Assembly: GCA_041651255.1 (NCBI GenBank)
Contig: JBAZJP010000002.1
Span: 207,076-271,075 of the forward strand
Length of the DNA stretch: 64,000 bases
Direction of reading: 5' to 3'
Origin: Sulfuriferula sp041651255
GTDB taxonomy: Bacteria; Pseudomonadota; Gammaproteobacteria; Burkholderiales; Sulfuriferulaceae
A program made the position numbers and the translations under genes. The notes below the pieces were generated by a model. The model had not been told where the DNA came from, did no database searches, and was given only the letters and a program-made list of their open reading frames with translations. Of the stretch, positions 1 through 8,627 are shown in pieces (position 1 is the stretch's first letter; every line of letters begins with the position of its first letter).

Positions 1-171
1 GTTTAATACTTTACCTGTTGAATCGGTCAGTTTGCATTTAACTGCACCTTCACCATTCAATAACGCTTGAACGCGGAAACTTTCATTAGCGCAACGGCGG
101 TAAACTGCTGGATCACGGTTGACGTTATATTCGAGGTTGTTGACCTTGACGAGCTTAACCAGCTTTTTCAT
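1..171 (-). CDS. Hypothetical protein, C-terminus beyond window edge
   Basis: An open frame reads leftward from an ATG at 171 and runs off the window, giving 57 residues beginning MKKLVKLVKVNNLEYNVN. The visible part is basic, has no signal peptide or membrane segment, and carries two cysteines (in YRRCANES and AVKCKLTD). It is divergent from the gene at 275, so the 103 bp between them must hold promoters for both. I do not recognise the family. Codon use looks like that of its neighbours. Confidence 0.55.
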   Translation of the reverse strand, partial: MKKLVKLVKVNNLEYNVNRDPAVYRRCANESFRVQALLNGEGAVKCKLTDSTGKVLN

Positions 172-274
172 ATCAGCATTCCAATTTATAGTAAAGTTGA
201 GTAAAATAATCGGGTATTGCGTAAATCACAATTCCGTAATTTTATTCTTAAACTTCTATTCGGTCTAGTCAGAA

Positions 275-688
275 ATGGATCATCAAGCACTTATTAACGC
301 ATTTGACCAAGTTGATGAACAACTTATCGACCTCGAACGCATTTTAAACGAACGCCAGTCCCTGCCTTTGCTGGCAACGGTTGAGCATGCTATGGCATTG
401 ATTAAGCAATTAATTATTGCCTACATAGTTGATGTCGGCGAAAAGGAAATTCCCTCTGCTGATGCGGACTTGCTGGAGGTGTTTAAGGCGCTGGTAAAAA
501 GCGATCCATCGTGGAATACCATCCGCGATAACTGTCGTGAGCTGGTTTATTACTACAATTGTATTACTATGGACAGGTTGGATGCATTGCCTGAGCACCC
601 TGAAAAAATGGCTGTGCGTACATTGCGTCACTTATATTTATTTATGAAAACACGCTGTATGCGTGAAGAACGTTTGGAGATGGCATGA
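275..688 (+). CDS. Small helical protein translationally coupled to CbbQ
   Basis: The 137-residue product is rich in charged and hydrophobic residues in a helical pattern. It has no signal peptide, membrane segment or metal motif. Its C-terminal part (MAVRTLRHLYLFMKTRCMRE) is basic. The stop codon overlaps the start of the following cbbQ in an ATGA, so the two are translationally coupled and probably act together. I do not recognise the family. From context it may be an accessory factor of this CbbQ-CbbO RuBisCO activase set, but nothing in the sequence proves that. The ATG at 275 is preceded only by a weak Shine-Dalgarno sequence. Confidence 0.75.
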   Translation: MDHQALINAFDQVDEQLIDLERILNERQSLPLLATVEHAMALIKQLIIAYIVDVGEKEIPSADADLLEVFKALVKSDPSWNTIRDNCRELVYYYNCITMDRLDALPEHPEKMAVRTLRHLYLFMKTRCMREERLEMA

Positions 689-1533
689 AAGGATTTTTGA
701 ACCGTTTACGCGGTGTTGAACGTGATATTGTCCAGCAACCTGCGGCTGAAGGAGCTGACACCCCTTATTACGAACCTCAGCATAATGAGGTGGAGATTTT
801 TGAAGCAGCATACAAACGACGTTTACCTGTCATGCTTAAAGGGCCGACTGGTTGTGGTAAAACGCGGTTCCTGGAATATATGGCGAGTCGTTTACAACGG
901 CCGTTGGTGACGGTTTCCTGCCATGAAGATTTAACCAGTTCCGATCTGGTTGGGCGTTTTTTGCTGGAAGGTGAAGAAACTGTCTGGCAAGATGGGCCGT
1001 TAACGCGTGCAGTCAAAGTTGGCGCGATTTGTTATCTGGATGAAATCGTCGAAGCGCGTACCGACAGTACGGTGATTATTCATCCGCTGACTGACCATCG
1101 TCGGCAACTGCCTTTAGAAAAAAAGGGGCAGGAAATCGAGGCGCATGAAGATTTCATGTTGGTGATTTCATACAACCCAGGTTATCAAACTGTATTGAAG
1201 GATTTAAAGCCTTCGACCAAGCAGCGTTTTATCGGGATTAATTTCGATTACCCGAATGAAGAAATCGAACGCAAAATCATTAAAAATGAAGTGCCGGAAC
1301 TGGATGATGCGCAGGTGGAAAAACTGGTCGCAGCGGGTCGTCGTGCGCGTACGCTTAAAGATCACGGACTGGAGGAAGCTACGTCTACTCGTGCGTTGGT
1401 ATATGCGGGCAATATGATCGCTGCTGGCGTCGATCCGATAGAAGCGTGCCGTTCTGCACTGATTAATCCGGTGACCGATGATCCTGAGTTGGCAGAAGCA
1501 TTGCTGGAGATTATTCGCGCGCATTTTGCGTGA
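685..1533 (+). CDS. cbbQ: RuBisCO activase AAA+ subunit CbbQ (second copy)
   Basis: This 282-residue MoxR-family AAA+ ATPase has Walker A GPTGCGKT at 53-60 and Walker B ending in YLDE at about 117-120. The C-terminal helical domain contains the STRALVYAGNMI stretch. Known CbbQ forms hexamers that, with the CbbO adaptor, remodel inhibited RuBisCO in the cytoplasm using ATP. It is clearly paralogous to the CbbQ at 11692 (shared LVISYNPGYQ and PLTD blocks) but has about 15 extra N-terminal residues. It overlaps the upstream small gene by 4 nt. Its partner CbbO lies 2.6 kb downstream beyond eda and edd, an unusual split. By analogy with the paired Q/O sets of Acidithiobacillus it may serve a form II RuBisCO, but none is visible here. 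Confidence 0.93.
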   Translation: MKGFLNRLRGVERDIVQQPAAEGADTPYYEPQHNEVEIFEAAYKRRLPVMLKGPTGCGKTRFLEYMASRLQRPLVTVSCHEDLTSSDLVGRFLLEGEETVWQDGPLTRAVKVGAICYLDEIVEARTDSTVIIHPLTDHRRQLPLEKKGQEIEAHEDFMLVISYNPGYQTVLKDLKPSTKQRFIGINFDYPNEEIERKIIKNEVPELDDAQVEKLVAAGRRARTLKDHGLEEATSTRALVYAGNMIAAGVDPIEACRSALINPVTDDPELAEALLEIIRAHFA

Positions 1534-1606
1534 TTAGGTTGCCTTAGGCTATTTGTGCACGCGTTTTGCTTTGCATTTGACATTGACCTTAAAAACGGCA
1601 GGAAAA

Positions 1607-2230
1607 ATGAATACATTAGCATTGGCAAGTCATGGTCCGGTTATTCCTGTTATTGTCATTAATCGTATTGAAGATGCAGTGCCGATGGCACAGGCTTTGT
1701 TAGCTGGTGGTATCAAAGTATTGGAGGTTACGCTCCGGACTGAATGCGCCCTGCGTGCTATCGAATTAATTGCCAAAACCGTGCCTGCGGCAATTTTAGG
1801 CGCAGGAACAGTGCGCAGTGTTGCAGATGCGCAAGCAGCGAAGGATGCAGGTTGTGTATTTGCAGTGAGTCCGGGATACACCAGTCAAATTGGATTGGCC
1901 TGTCATGATATGGATTTGCCGTTGTTGCCTGGTGTTGCAACCGGTTCAGAAGTCATGATGGCAAATGCGGATGGTTATCACTTTTTGAAGCTTTTTCCTG
2001 CTGTGGCCGTGGGCGGAATTAATCTGCTGAAGGGATTCGCTGGGCCGTTTGCTGATGTTAAATTTTGTCCAACTGGCGGTATTAGCCTGGCAACAGCATC
2101 GGACTTTTTAGCGCTTCCTAATGTGCCAGTGTGTGGAGGTACGTGGCTGACGCCAACAGATGCAGTGGCTGCAGGAGATTGGGCGAGAATTACGCAACTG
2201 GCGCTTGAGGCAAGTGCGATTGTACGGTAA
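1607..2230 (+). CDS. eda: KHG/KDPG aldolase (Entner-Doudoroff)
   Basis: Cytoplasmic class I aldolase that splits 2-keto-3-deoxy-6-phosphogluconate into pyruvate and glyceraldehyde 3-phosphate. From the ATG at 1607 the protein has 207 residues, close to the usual length. The Schiff-base lysine is K128 in LKLFPA, and the catalytic glutamate is E40 in VLEVTLRTEC. The FCPTGGIS phosphate-binding segment follows. A longer frame opens with TTG at 1553, but the extra residues do not resemble family members, and a GGA-containing Shine-Dalgarno sequence precedes 1607. It sits 73 bp after cbbQ and 42 bp before edd, so it is probably cotranscribed. Confidence 0.95.
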   Translation: MNTLALASHGPVIPVIVINRIEDAVPMAQALLAGGIKVLEVTLRTECALRAIELIAKTVPAAILGAGTVRSVADAQAAKDAGCVFAVSPGYTSQIGLACHDMDLPLLPGVATGSEVMMANADGYHFLKLFPAVAVGGINLLKGFAGPFADVKFCPTGGISLATASDFLALPNVPVCGGTWLTPTDAVAAGDWARITQLALEASAIVR

Positions 2231-2237
2231 TTAGCCT

Positions 2238-2253
2238 GGGCATCTAAATGCCC
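2238..2253 (+). other. Intercistronic hairpin between eda and edd
   Basis: Perfect 6-bp inverted repeat GGGCAT / ATGCCC around the 4-nt loop CTAA. No T-run follows, so it does not look like an intrinsic terminator. It ends 8 nt before the strong ribosome-binding site of edd (AGGGGAAAC). It may mark an mRNA processing or stability element inside the operon. Confidence 0.4.
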
Positions 2254-2272
2254 ATTCAGTCAGGGGAAACGT

Positions 2273-4087
2273 ATGCAGCACAATCTAATTGAAGTCACAG
2301 AGCGTATCCGTGAACGCAGCATTCCTACTCGTCATGCCTATTTGCAACGGCTGGAGCTAATGTCGCATCGCCCCCGTGGCGGTGAGCGTATGGGTTGCGC
2401 TAATATTGCTCATGCATTTGCAGCGATGCCCGCAAGCGACAAGCTGCGCATTTTTGAGGAAAAAAAACCCCATATTGGTATCGTGACAGCCTATAACGAT
2501 ATGTTATCCGCACACCAGCCCTATCAGCATTATCCTGAATTAATTAAAGCCGAAGCCTGGAGACAGGGAGCGACGGCGCAAGTCGCGGGTGGCGTACCTG
2601 CAATGTGTGATGGGATTACCCAGGGCGAGGCGGGTATGGAGCTCAGCCTGTTTTCGCGCGATACCATCGCGATGAGCACCGCGATTGCATTATCGCATGA
2701 TGTATTCGATGCCGCTTTATTGCTGGGCGTATGTGACAAGATTGTGCCTGGCTTATTGATAGGCGCGCTGCAGTTCGGCCATTTGCCATGTGTATTTGTC
2801 CCTGCCGGGCCGATGAGTACGGGGATGGACAATACTTCGAAGTCCAAAGTGCGTGAAAAGTTTGCGCAAGGTATCGTTGGTCGTGAAGTCTTACAGGCTT
2901 CCGAGTCAGCGGCTTATCACGGGCCAGGAACGTGCACATTTTATGGCACGGCGAACAGCAATCAAATGTTGCTGGAAGCCATGGGTTTGCATGTGCCGGG
3001 TGCTGCCTTTATTCATCCACATGAAGATATGCGTGAAATGCTGACCTTAGCTGCGGTACGTACTGTGCTGGCTAATACGCAAGCGCAGCAATATATGCCG
3101 ATAGGTAAATTGATTGATGAGCGTGTGATAGTCAACGCCATTGTGGCTTTGCTGGCTACAGGCGGCAGCACAAATCATTGCATACATTGGGTTGCAGTCG
3201 CGCGGGCGGCAGGGATATTGATAGACTGGTCAGATTTTTCTGATTTGTCACAAGGTACGCCATTATTGGCGCGGGTATACCCAAATGGTGCGGCTGACGT
3301 GAATCAATTTCAGCGGGCAGGTGGTGCCGGCTTTGTTATACGAGAGCTGATAGATGGTGGTTACATGCATGCAGACGTGCCATCGGTGGTGGCGGGTGGC
3401 TTGCAGGATTACACTAAGCAGCCTGTTAAACGTGACGATGCTTTGGTGTGGGTGGATTTGCCGGTAACGTCACCTGATGAAACGATATTGCGTACCCATC
3501 AACACCCATTTAGTGAGTCAGGTGGATTGCGATTGTTGACGGGTAACCTGGGCCGTTCCGTGATCAAGATTTCAGCTGTGCCTGACGACCAGCAAATCAT
3601 TGAGGCGCCAGCCATTGTTTTCGATAGTCAAGATGACCTGTTATCCGCATTTAAGCGTGGGGAGTTGGAACAGGACTTTATTGCTGTTGTGCGCTTCCAG
3701 GGACCACGAGCTAATGGCATGCCTGAACTGCATAAGCTTACGCCACCGCTTTCAGTGCTGCAAAATAAGGGATATAAGGTGGCGATAGTGACTGACGGGC
3801 GTATGAGTGGCGCTTCGGGCAAAGTGCCTGCGGCGATACATCTGACGCCTGAAGCACTGGCTGATGGTCCGATAGGGAAAATCCAGAATGGCGATATACT
3901 ACGGCTCAATGCCATAGTAGGTACGCTCAATGTGTTGATAGACGAGGAAGCGTGGCACGCGCGTCCACTTGCGCACATGACTGAAGCACAGCGTTATAAC
4001 AATAGCCATGGCATGGGACGCGAGCTGTTTGGTGGTATGCGCAAGAATGTGCATTCTGCTGAAGAAGGCGCTGTTACCTGGTTGTGA
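2273..4087 (+). CDS. edd: 6-phosphogluconate dehydratase
   Basis: This 604-residue member of the IlvD/Edd family converts 6-phosphogluconate to KDPG, the committed step of the Entner-Doudoroff pathway. The iron-sulfur-associated motif VCDKIVPG lies near residue 155, and the C-terminal family signature GRMSGASGKVPAAIHL near 510. The family needs a labile Fe-S cluster; its cysteines include those in VCDK and GPGTCTFYGTA. Length matches Edd rather than the shorter IlvD of about 560 residues, and eda next door supports the assignment. The start at 2273 has the strong site AGGGGAAAC. It lies between the cbbQ and cbbO genes of one activase set. Confidence 0.95.
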   Translation: MQHNLIEVTERIRERSIPTRHAYLQRLELMSHRPRGGERMGCANIAHAFAAMPASDKLRIFEEKKPHIGIVTAYNDMLSAHQPYQHYPELIKAEAWRQGATAQVAGGVPAMCDGITQGEAGMELSLFSRDTIAMSTAIALSHDVFDAALLLGVCDKIVPGLLIGALQFGHLPCVFVPAGPMSTGMDNTSKSKVREKFAQGIVGREVLQASESAAYHGPGTCTFYGTANSNQMLLEAMGLHVPGAAFIHPHEDMREMLTLAAVRTVLANTQAQQYMPIGKLIDERVIVNAIVALLATGGSTNHCIHWVAVARAAGILIDWSDFSDLSQGTPLLARVYPNGAADVNQFQRAGGAGFVIRELIDGGYMHADVPSVVAGGLQDYTKQPVKRDDALVWVDLPVTSPDETILRTHQHPFSESGGLRLLTGNLGRSVIKISAVPDDQQIIEAPAIVFDSQDDLLSAFKRGELEQDFIAVVRFQGPRANGMPELHKLTPPLSVLQNKGYKVAIVTDGRMSGASGKVPAAIHLTPEALADGPIGKIQNGDILRLNAIVGTLNVLIDEEAWHARPLAHMTEAQRYNNSHGMGRELFGGMRKNVHSAEEGAVTWL

Positions 4088-4145
4088 ATAATTTAAAGAT
4101 GAGAGACAGATTCAGTTTGAATACCGAATTCTGTAAAAGGTTTTT

Positions 4146-6677
4146 ATGACAGATTTAGAAACACTTGCAGCGATACAGCAAGCACTGGTTGATCTTGAAC
4201 AAATTAGCTTTGTAGCACATCGGGATACTCAGGCAGCGTTATCAGCCATCCAGCCGTATGGTGATGATGTTACGCTGCAATGGGTACTGGCATGTAAGGC
4301 TTTGTTTGGACATGACAGAGATGCGGGTAAGACGTTTATACGTGGCAGTGAGGCTGCGTGCTTGGCGAGCCACTCGGTTCTGCCTTGGACGCAGCAGGCT
4401 TTGCAGTTTCTGGCATGGCGCGGTTCGTGGAAAGCAGTTGATGGCTTCATGCAGCAATTGCCTGATGCATATCAGAGCATGGGAGCAGAGGGCGAGGCGC
4501 GCTGGGCGGCATTAGGCTTGGCTTGGTGTGAGCGACACCTGGATTCAGGCGTGGCTTATTTCCGCTGTCCAGTACTGGATTTGGAAGGTGGCCACGGCAT
4601 AGCGGGTGTGGAAGAGATGCTGTCACCCAGTGAAGAGCTGTTTACAAAACGTCGTCTGGCATTAGGTACTTATTTGGCAGGTGCGATACGCGTACGCAAT
4701 TTGCTTGGGATGGAGGCGGTATTGCCATGGGCAAAACGTGGTGCCGATATTTTGCAGGCAGGGCGTTTGCGGGGGGAGTCGTTTTTCAAACTCGAGTCAG
4801 AAGAGAGTTTGGCGCTGCTGTTAGAAAATTTACCCGGGTTTCGCACGCCTGAGCATCAGCGTTTATTGCAATTAATCCTATACGCCTGGTATGGGCAGTC
4901 GTTTGATTTGCTGGAAGGTAATTGGTCGCCTGACAAGGGACGTGCCTTTATTGAGACTGACGGCGAGGCTTTGTATTTGCCCATCGCCTTACCTAATCGT
5001 GAAGAAGCGATGTTAGGTGTACTACACGCGGCGGGGCACTTAGTGTTTCATTCGTTTGAGCGGCGCTACATTGAAGCGCTGTTCCGCGAAGTCGGGCGTG
5101 ATCATCCACCTCTAGATGAACATCAGCGCATCACCTGGCGTCCGTTATTCGCAGCCTATGGCGATGACATGATCCGTTTTCAGCTGATTTTCGATTTGTG
5201 TGAAGACACGCGCGTAGATGCTCAAATTGGCGCACTTATTCCTAATTATCTAGTGCGTTTGTCGGCGCTGGCGGCAACTGCTGTGGTGCCAGCAGGTGTG
5301 GCAGCGGCATATTTTGATTGGGCGTGCGCAGTGTTGGAATGGATGGTGCAGGGCACACCCGAGCACGCTGAATTTGATGTGTTCCGACCATTGCTGTTAC
5401 CGAGTGCAACCATAGTCGATGCTTTTAAAATCGCTGGTGAATTATATAAAAACAACAGGTTGCCTTCGGTATCTCTACTGGAACGTGAACATGCGTTTAT
5501 TCCCGCGCGTGCGCCAAATGCTGCGCGTGCTGTTTATCCACGGCGTGTGTTGGATCAGGCGGAATTTGGTACGGGTACAGAAGATAAAGATGATGTGGTT
5601 AAAAATAACGACATCAAGCCGAATCCAGAACAGAAACAAATTCCCAAACACGCGGCTGGTGAAGATCCTGATTTTGATATTCCGCCCGAAGAAACGACAG
5701 GTTCGGGTGGTCGGGTCGGGGTGGGCATACCGCAACAGGCTCATGTGACAGGTTACGCCAAGGGTGCGGAATACAGTGAAAAAGGTAAACCCTATGCCGA
5801 ATGGGATTATCGCGATAACCGGTATAAGCGCAACTGGGCCTGGGTGCAGGAAAAAGAACTGACTGAGTTGGATGCGAACGAAGCCAGTAAAATTTTAACG
5901 CAATATGCACCGGCATTGAAGCGACTAAAGCGAGCGATACAAACACAAAAACCGTCGCGGATGGCACCGTTACGTCGTCAGTTTGATGGTGACGAGCTGG
6001 ATCTGGAAGCTACTATTTCCTATATTGCAGAAAAGCGTGCAGGTATGTCGCCGAAAGCCAATATTTACAAGCAGCGCGTGATCCAGCACAGAGACACTGC
6101 GGTGACTTTGCTGGCTGATATCTCCACCTCTATCATGCAAGTCCAGGCGGATGGTGGTGGTCGTGTGGTTGATAGTTTACGCGCAGGGATGCTGCTGTTT
6201 GCCGAGAGCATGGAAGAAGTAGGTGATCCTTATAGTCTGGCGGGATTCGCGTCAAAATATCGTGACAATGTGAGCTATTACACGATTAAAGGTTTCAACG
6301 ATAAGCTCACCATGCACACACGAGCAATCTTGGGTGGATTGTCAGGACGTCTGGCTACGCGCATGGGGGCTGCGATACGTCATGCGGTTGAAGGCTTTGA
6401 TTTGGCGCCATCGCAGCGACGTTTATTGTTGATTTTATCTGATGGTCGTCCTGCCGATTATGATGATGGCGGTGATGAACGCTATTTGCATGAAGACACG
6501 CGTATGGCGGTGAAAGAGGCTGTTGACAAGGGCGTGCATCCATTTTGTATTACCCTGGATGCAGCGGGTAGTCAGTATCTGCCGCAGATATTCGGTCCTG
6601 GGCATTATTTGGTGCTAGACCATATCAACGATTTGCCGAAAAAACTGCCGGAGATTTATTTGCGCTTGCGTAAGTAG
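4146..6677 (+). CDS. cbbO: RuBisCO activase adaptor CbbO (second copy)
   Basis: This 843-residue CbbO has a long N-terminal helical region and a C-terminal von Willebrand factor A domain. The MIDAS metal-site motif DISTS is at about residue 657, with supporting LATRMGAAIRHA and LSDGRPAD segments. CbbO bridges the CbbQ hexamer and RuBisCO, using the VWA domain to contact RuBisCO. The middle (about 470-540) is charged, low in complexity and rich in K, D, E and P, probably a linker. It is about 68 residues longer than the paralogue at 12572. It follows edd by 58 bp and converges on smpB. Confidence 0.92.
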   Translation: MTDLETLAAIQQALVDLEQISFVAHRDTQAALSAIQPYGDDVTLQWVLACKALFGHDRDAGKTFIRGSEAACLASHSVLPWTQQALQFLAWRGSWKAVDGFMQQLPDAYQSMGAEGEARWAALGLAWCERHLDSGVAYFRCPVLDLEGGHGIAGVEEMLSPSEELFTKRRLALGTYLAGAIRVRNLLGMEAVLPWAKRGADILQAGRLRGESFFKLESEESLALLLENLPGFRTPEHQRLLQLILYAWYGQSFDLLEGNWSPDKGRAFIETDGEALYLPIALPNREEAMLGVLHAAGHLVFHSFERRYIEALFREVGRDHPPLDEHQRITWRPLFAAYGDDMIRFQLIFDLCEDTRVDAQIGALIPNYLVRLSALAATAVVPAGVAAAYFDWACAVLEWMVQGTPEHAEFDVFRPLLLPSATIVDAFKIAGELYKNNRLPSVSLLEREHAFIPARAPNAARAVYPRRVLDQAEFGTGTEDKDDVVKNNDIKPNPEQKQIPKHAAGEDPDFDIPPEETTGSGGRVGVGIPQQAHVTGYAKGAEYSEKGKPYAEWDYRDNRYKRNWAWVQEKELTELDANEASKILTQYAPALKRLKRAIQTQKPSRMAPLRRQFDGDELDLEATISYIAEKRAGMSPKANIYKQRVIQHRDTAVTLLADISTSIMQVQADGGGRVVDSLRAGMLLFAESMEEVGDPYSLAGFASKYRDNVSYYTIKGFNDKLTMHTRAILGGLSGRLATRMGAAIRHAVEGFDLAPSQRRLLLILSDGRPADYDDGGDERYLHEDTRMAVKEAVDKGVHPFCITLDAAGSQYLPQIFGPGHYLVLDHINDLPKKLPEIYLRLRK

Positions 6678-6687
6678 CAATTAAGCT

Positions 6688-6734
6688 AGGTGGGTATGGC
6701 GGCCTAGGTTGTTTTTTTGAGCTACGCCTAGGCC
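6688..6734 (+). terminator. Possible terminator between convergent cbbO and smpB
   Basis: Overlapping inverted repeats lie between the two stop codons. CTAGG and CCTAG flank a 12-nt loop and are followed by GTTGTTTTTTT, which could terminate cbbO transcripts. A second perfect pair, GGCCTAGG (6701-6708) and CCTAGGCC (6727-6734), overlaps the smpB stop. Stems are short, so this is a tentative call. Confidence 0.4.
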
Positions 6735-7183
6735 AATTTGTTATGGCTGCGCATGGCACGTTGCACTTCTAAATTGCCTTCGCGGGTTTTTTCGGACTGG
6801 CGTTTGTCATGTTGTTTTTTACCCTTGGCCAGCCCTATAGTGAGTTTGATGCGTCCTCGGGTGTAATGCAGGTCTATGGGTACCAAGGTATAACCGGAAC
6901 GATCTACTTTGCCGATGAGTTTACTGATTTCTCCAGCGTGAAGTAGAAGCTTGCGCGAACGCGTAGCATCGGGATGTACGTGAGTAGAGGCCGTAGCCAG
7001 TGGGCTGATGTGTGCACCGATTAAAAATACCTCGCCATTTTTAATAACGACATAGGCTTCTTTGAGCTGCACGCGGGACGCGCGTATTGCCTTGACTTCC
7101 CAGCCTGCGAGCATGATGCCGGCTTCGTATTTTTCCTCAACGAAGTAATCGTGGTATGCTTTTTTGTTTTGTGCAATGCTCAT
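6728..7183 (-). CDS. smpB: SsrA-binding protein SmpB
   Basis: Cytoplasmic tmRNA-binding protein needed for trans-translation rescue of stalled ribosomes. The 151-residue product has the SmpB opening (KKAYHDYFVEEKYEAGI), the oligonucleotide-binding barrel with GWEVKAIRA, and the basic C-terminal tail GKKQHDKRQSEKTRE that enters the ribosome. An upstream in-frame ATG at 7210 would add nine residues. The ATG at 7183 is preferred because AGGA lies about 9 nt upstream and MSIAQNKK resembles normal SmpB starts. The tmRNA gene is not in the window. It is divergent from ratA, a very common proteobacterial arrangement. Confidence 0.96.
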   Translation of the reverse strand: MSIAQNKKAYHDYFVEEKYEAGIMLAGWEVKAIRASRVQLKEAYVVIKNGEVFLIGAHISPLATASTHVHPDATRSRKLLLHAGEISKLIGKVDRSGYTLVPIDLHYTRGRIKLTIGLAKGKKQHDKRQSEKTREGNLEVQRAMRSHNKLA

Positions 7184-7233
7184 TGTTTTATTCCTATTTC
7201 CATTCTTCATTTTAACAGTTTTATAGGCGGTTT

Positions 7234-7671
7234 ATGGCACTCGTTAACAAAAGTGTTTTAGTCGGACACAGCGCGCAACAAATGTTTGATTTGGTTGATC
7301 AAGTCGAGCACTACCCAGAGTTTTTACCTTGGTGTGGTGGCAGCGAAATTAAAAGTCGTGAGGGTGACGTTATGGTCGCAGCGATACATATTGATTATAT
7401 GCATATCAAACAAAGCTTCAGTACTCAAAATATTAATACGCCACCGAATCTGATTCAGATGCGATTGTTAGATGGTCCTTTTAAACAGTTAGATGGTGAG
7501 TGGCGCTTTAAAGCGTTGAATGAAGAGGCATGCAAGATAGAGTTTGTGTTGCACTACGAATTTTCCAGTAAATTATTGGATACGGTATTAGGTCCAGTAT
7601 TTAGCTACATTGCGAATAGTTTTGTGGAAGCGTTTATACAGCGCGCAGAAAAAGTTTACGGAGAGTCATGA
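7234..7671 (+). CDS. ratA: RatA-like START/SRPBCC domain protein
   Basis: The 145-residue product matches the RatA/Coq10-like polyketide cyclase (SRPBCC) family. It has the conserved segments QMFDLVDQVEHYPEFLPWC near the N-terminus, GPFKQLDGEWRF in the middle, and a long C-terminal amphipathic helix (NSFVEAFIQRAEKVYG). In E. coli RatA was described as a 50S-binding inhibitor of subunit association; mitochondrial relatives bind coenzyme Q, so the true role here is open. It overlaps the next gene by ATGA and is divergent from smpB. Confidence 0.9.
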   Translation: MALVNKSVLVGHSAQQMFDLVDQVEHYPEFLPWCGGSEIKSREGDVMVAAIHIDYMHIKQSFSTQNINTPPNLIQMRLLDGPFKQLDGEWRFKALNEEACKIEFVLHYEFSSKLLDTVLGPVFSYIANSFVEAFIQRAEKVYGES

Positions 7672-7991
7672 TGAGTCAGGGGATGGTAGAAGTGGCTTAT
7701 GCGAAGCCAGAAGAACAAGTCATTATTCCTGTGGTGGCGCAAGAAGGTATGACAGTCGCAGCGGCGATTGAAGCCTCGGGAATTTTAAGCAAATTCCCGG
7801 AAATAGATCTGACCCAAAATAAAATGGGCATATTCGGAAAGCTGGTTAAGCCTGATACGGTGTTGCGGGACAAAGATCGGGTGGAAATCTACCGTAGGCT
7901 AATCGCTGATCCAAAGGAAGTCAGGCGCCAGCGTGCGGATGAAGGTAAAGCGATGAAAAAAGGTGGTGGTGATTTGGAAAAGACTGAATAA
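7668..7991 (+). CDS. ratB: RnfH-family ubiquitin-like protein (RatB)
   Basis: A 107-residue beta-grasp (ubiquitin/ThiS-like) protein of the RnfH/RatB family. The family core is visible in VEVAYAKPEEQVIIPV, the IFGKLVKPDTVLRDKDRVEIYR block, and the closing RRLIADPKEVRRQRA. Function is unknown in this family; it nearly always follows ratA, as here with a 4-nt overlap. The tail beyond residue 90 is highly charged. A strong hairpin terminator follows. Confidence 0.9.
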   Translation: MMSQGMVEVAYAKPEEQVIIPVVAQEGMTVAAAIEASGILSKFPEIDLTQNKMGIFGKLVKPDTVLRDKDRVEIYRRLIADPKEVRRQRADEGKAMKKGGGDLEKTE

Positions 7992-8002
7992 GCTGCTAGA
8001 AA

Positions 8003-8036
8003 AGCGCGATAAAGTTTGGCTTTATCGCGCTAGTTT
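8003..8036. terminator. Bidirectional intrinsic terminator, ratB / lipoprotein
   Basis: Perfect 12-bp stem AGCGCGATAAAG (8003-8014) and CTTTATCGCGCT (8020-8031) around the loop TTTGG. T-rich sequence follows on the plus strand. It lies exactly between two convergent genes and can serve both. Confidence 0.85.
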
Positions 8037-8037
8037 A

Positions 8038-8394
8038 TTATTTTTTGAAATGTTCTGTAGTAGGGAAGCTTAATTGATCAATGCTTAACTGAGCTGTTTC
8101 TGTAGCGAATTTCGCATTCTTGATAACAGCGGCATCGTTCGCGTCTTTAGCGGCAGCTTCAGCTGCTTTCAGTGCTTCAGCAGTTTTAGTCCACAATGCA
8201 TTTTTAGCTTTGGCGGCAGCGACACTAGCCTGGGCTTCTGCAAGGGCTGCTTGTGCATCAATACCTAAAGTTGGTGCTGGCTTTGCTGCTGGTACTGGTG
8301 CGACAGTTGCTACTGTTGTTGTTTTGGCAGTGCTGGCGCAACCGCTTACCAATACAGCAGATGCAGCCAATAAAGCGATTAATAATTTATGCAT
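8038..8394 (-). CDS. Alanine-rich small lipoprotein (SoxXA-binding-like)
   Basis: This 118-residue protein has a lipoprotein signal peptide with lipobox VSGC (Cys at about 19). A Thr/Val/Ala/Pro linker follows, then an alanine-rich helical domain (AALAEAQASVAAAKAKNALW, then AEALKAAEAAAKDANDA). The helix-W-T-helix layout resembles small lipoproteins annotated as SoxXA-binding protein (SoxK/SAXB) or DUF4398 in sulfur oxidisers. An Lpp/OprI-like coiled-coil lipoprotein is the alternative. It is expected on the periplasmic side of the outer membrane. It stands alone between ratB and cbbR; no sox gene is visible in the window. Confidence 0.7.
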   Translation of the reverse strand: MHKLLIALLAASAVLVSGCASTAKTTTVATVAPVPAAKPAPTLGIDAQAALAEAQASVAAAKAKNALWTKTAEALKAAEAAAKDANDAAVIKNAKFATETAQLSIDQLSFPTTEHFKK

Positions 8395-8627
8395 GTTTAA
8401 ATCCCCTCAAAACGTTAGTTAGTTTCATTTACTAGCACTGCAACTATTCGCTAGATTGCATAAACATAACGATTTTGCATGGCTGCGTCAAACGTTTTCA
8501 TATGAATTAGTAGCTTATTACTAGTGTAAATTGCCAAATTTTGTTTTGATCATAGTCTATACGGATCGGCTTGGTTATTCAGCTATCAAAATTGGGTTCA
8601 ATTCTCAACCAAGTAAAATTACCGAGC

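Noticed and set aside
1553..1606. TTG-initiated N-terminal extension of eda
   Set aside because: The added residues do not resemble KDPG aldolases, and the ATG at 1607 gives normal length.
8120..8435. Plus-strand frames opposite the small lipoprotein
   Set aside because: Alanine-rich shadow of a gene with a clear signal peptide and lipobox on the minus strand.
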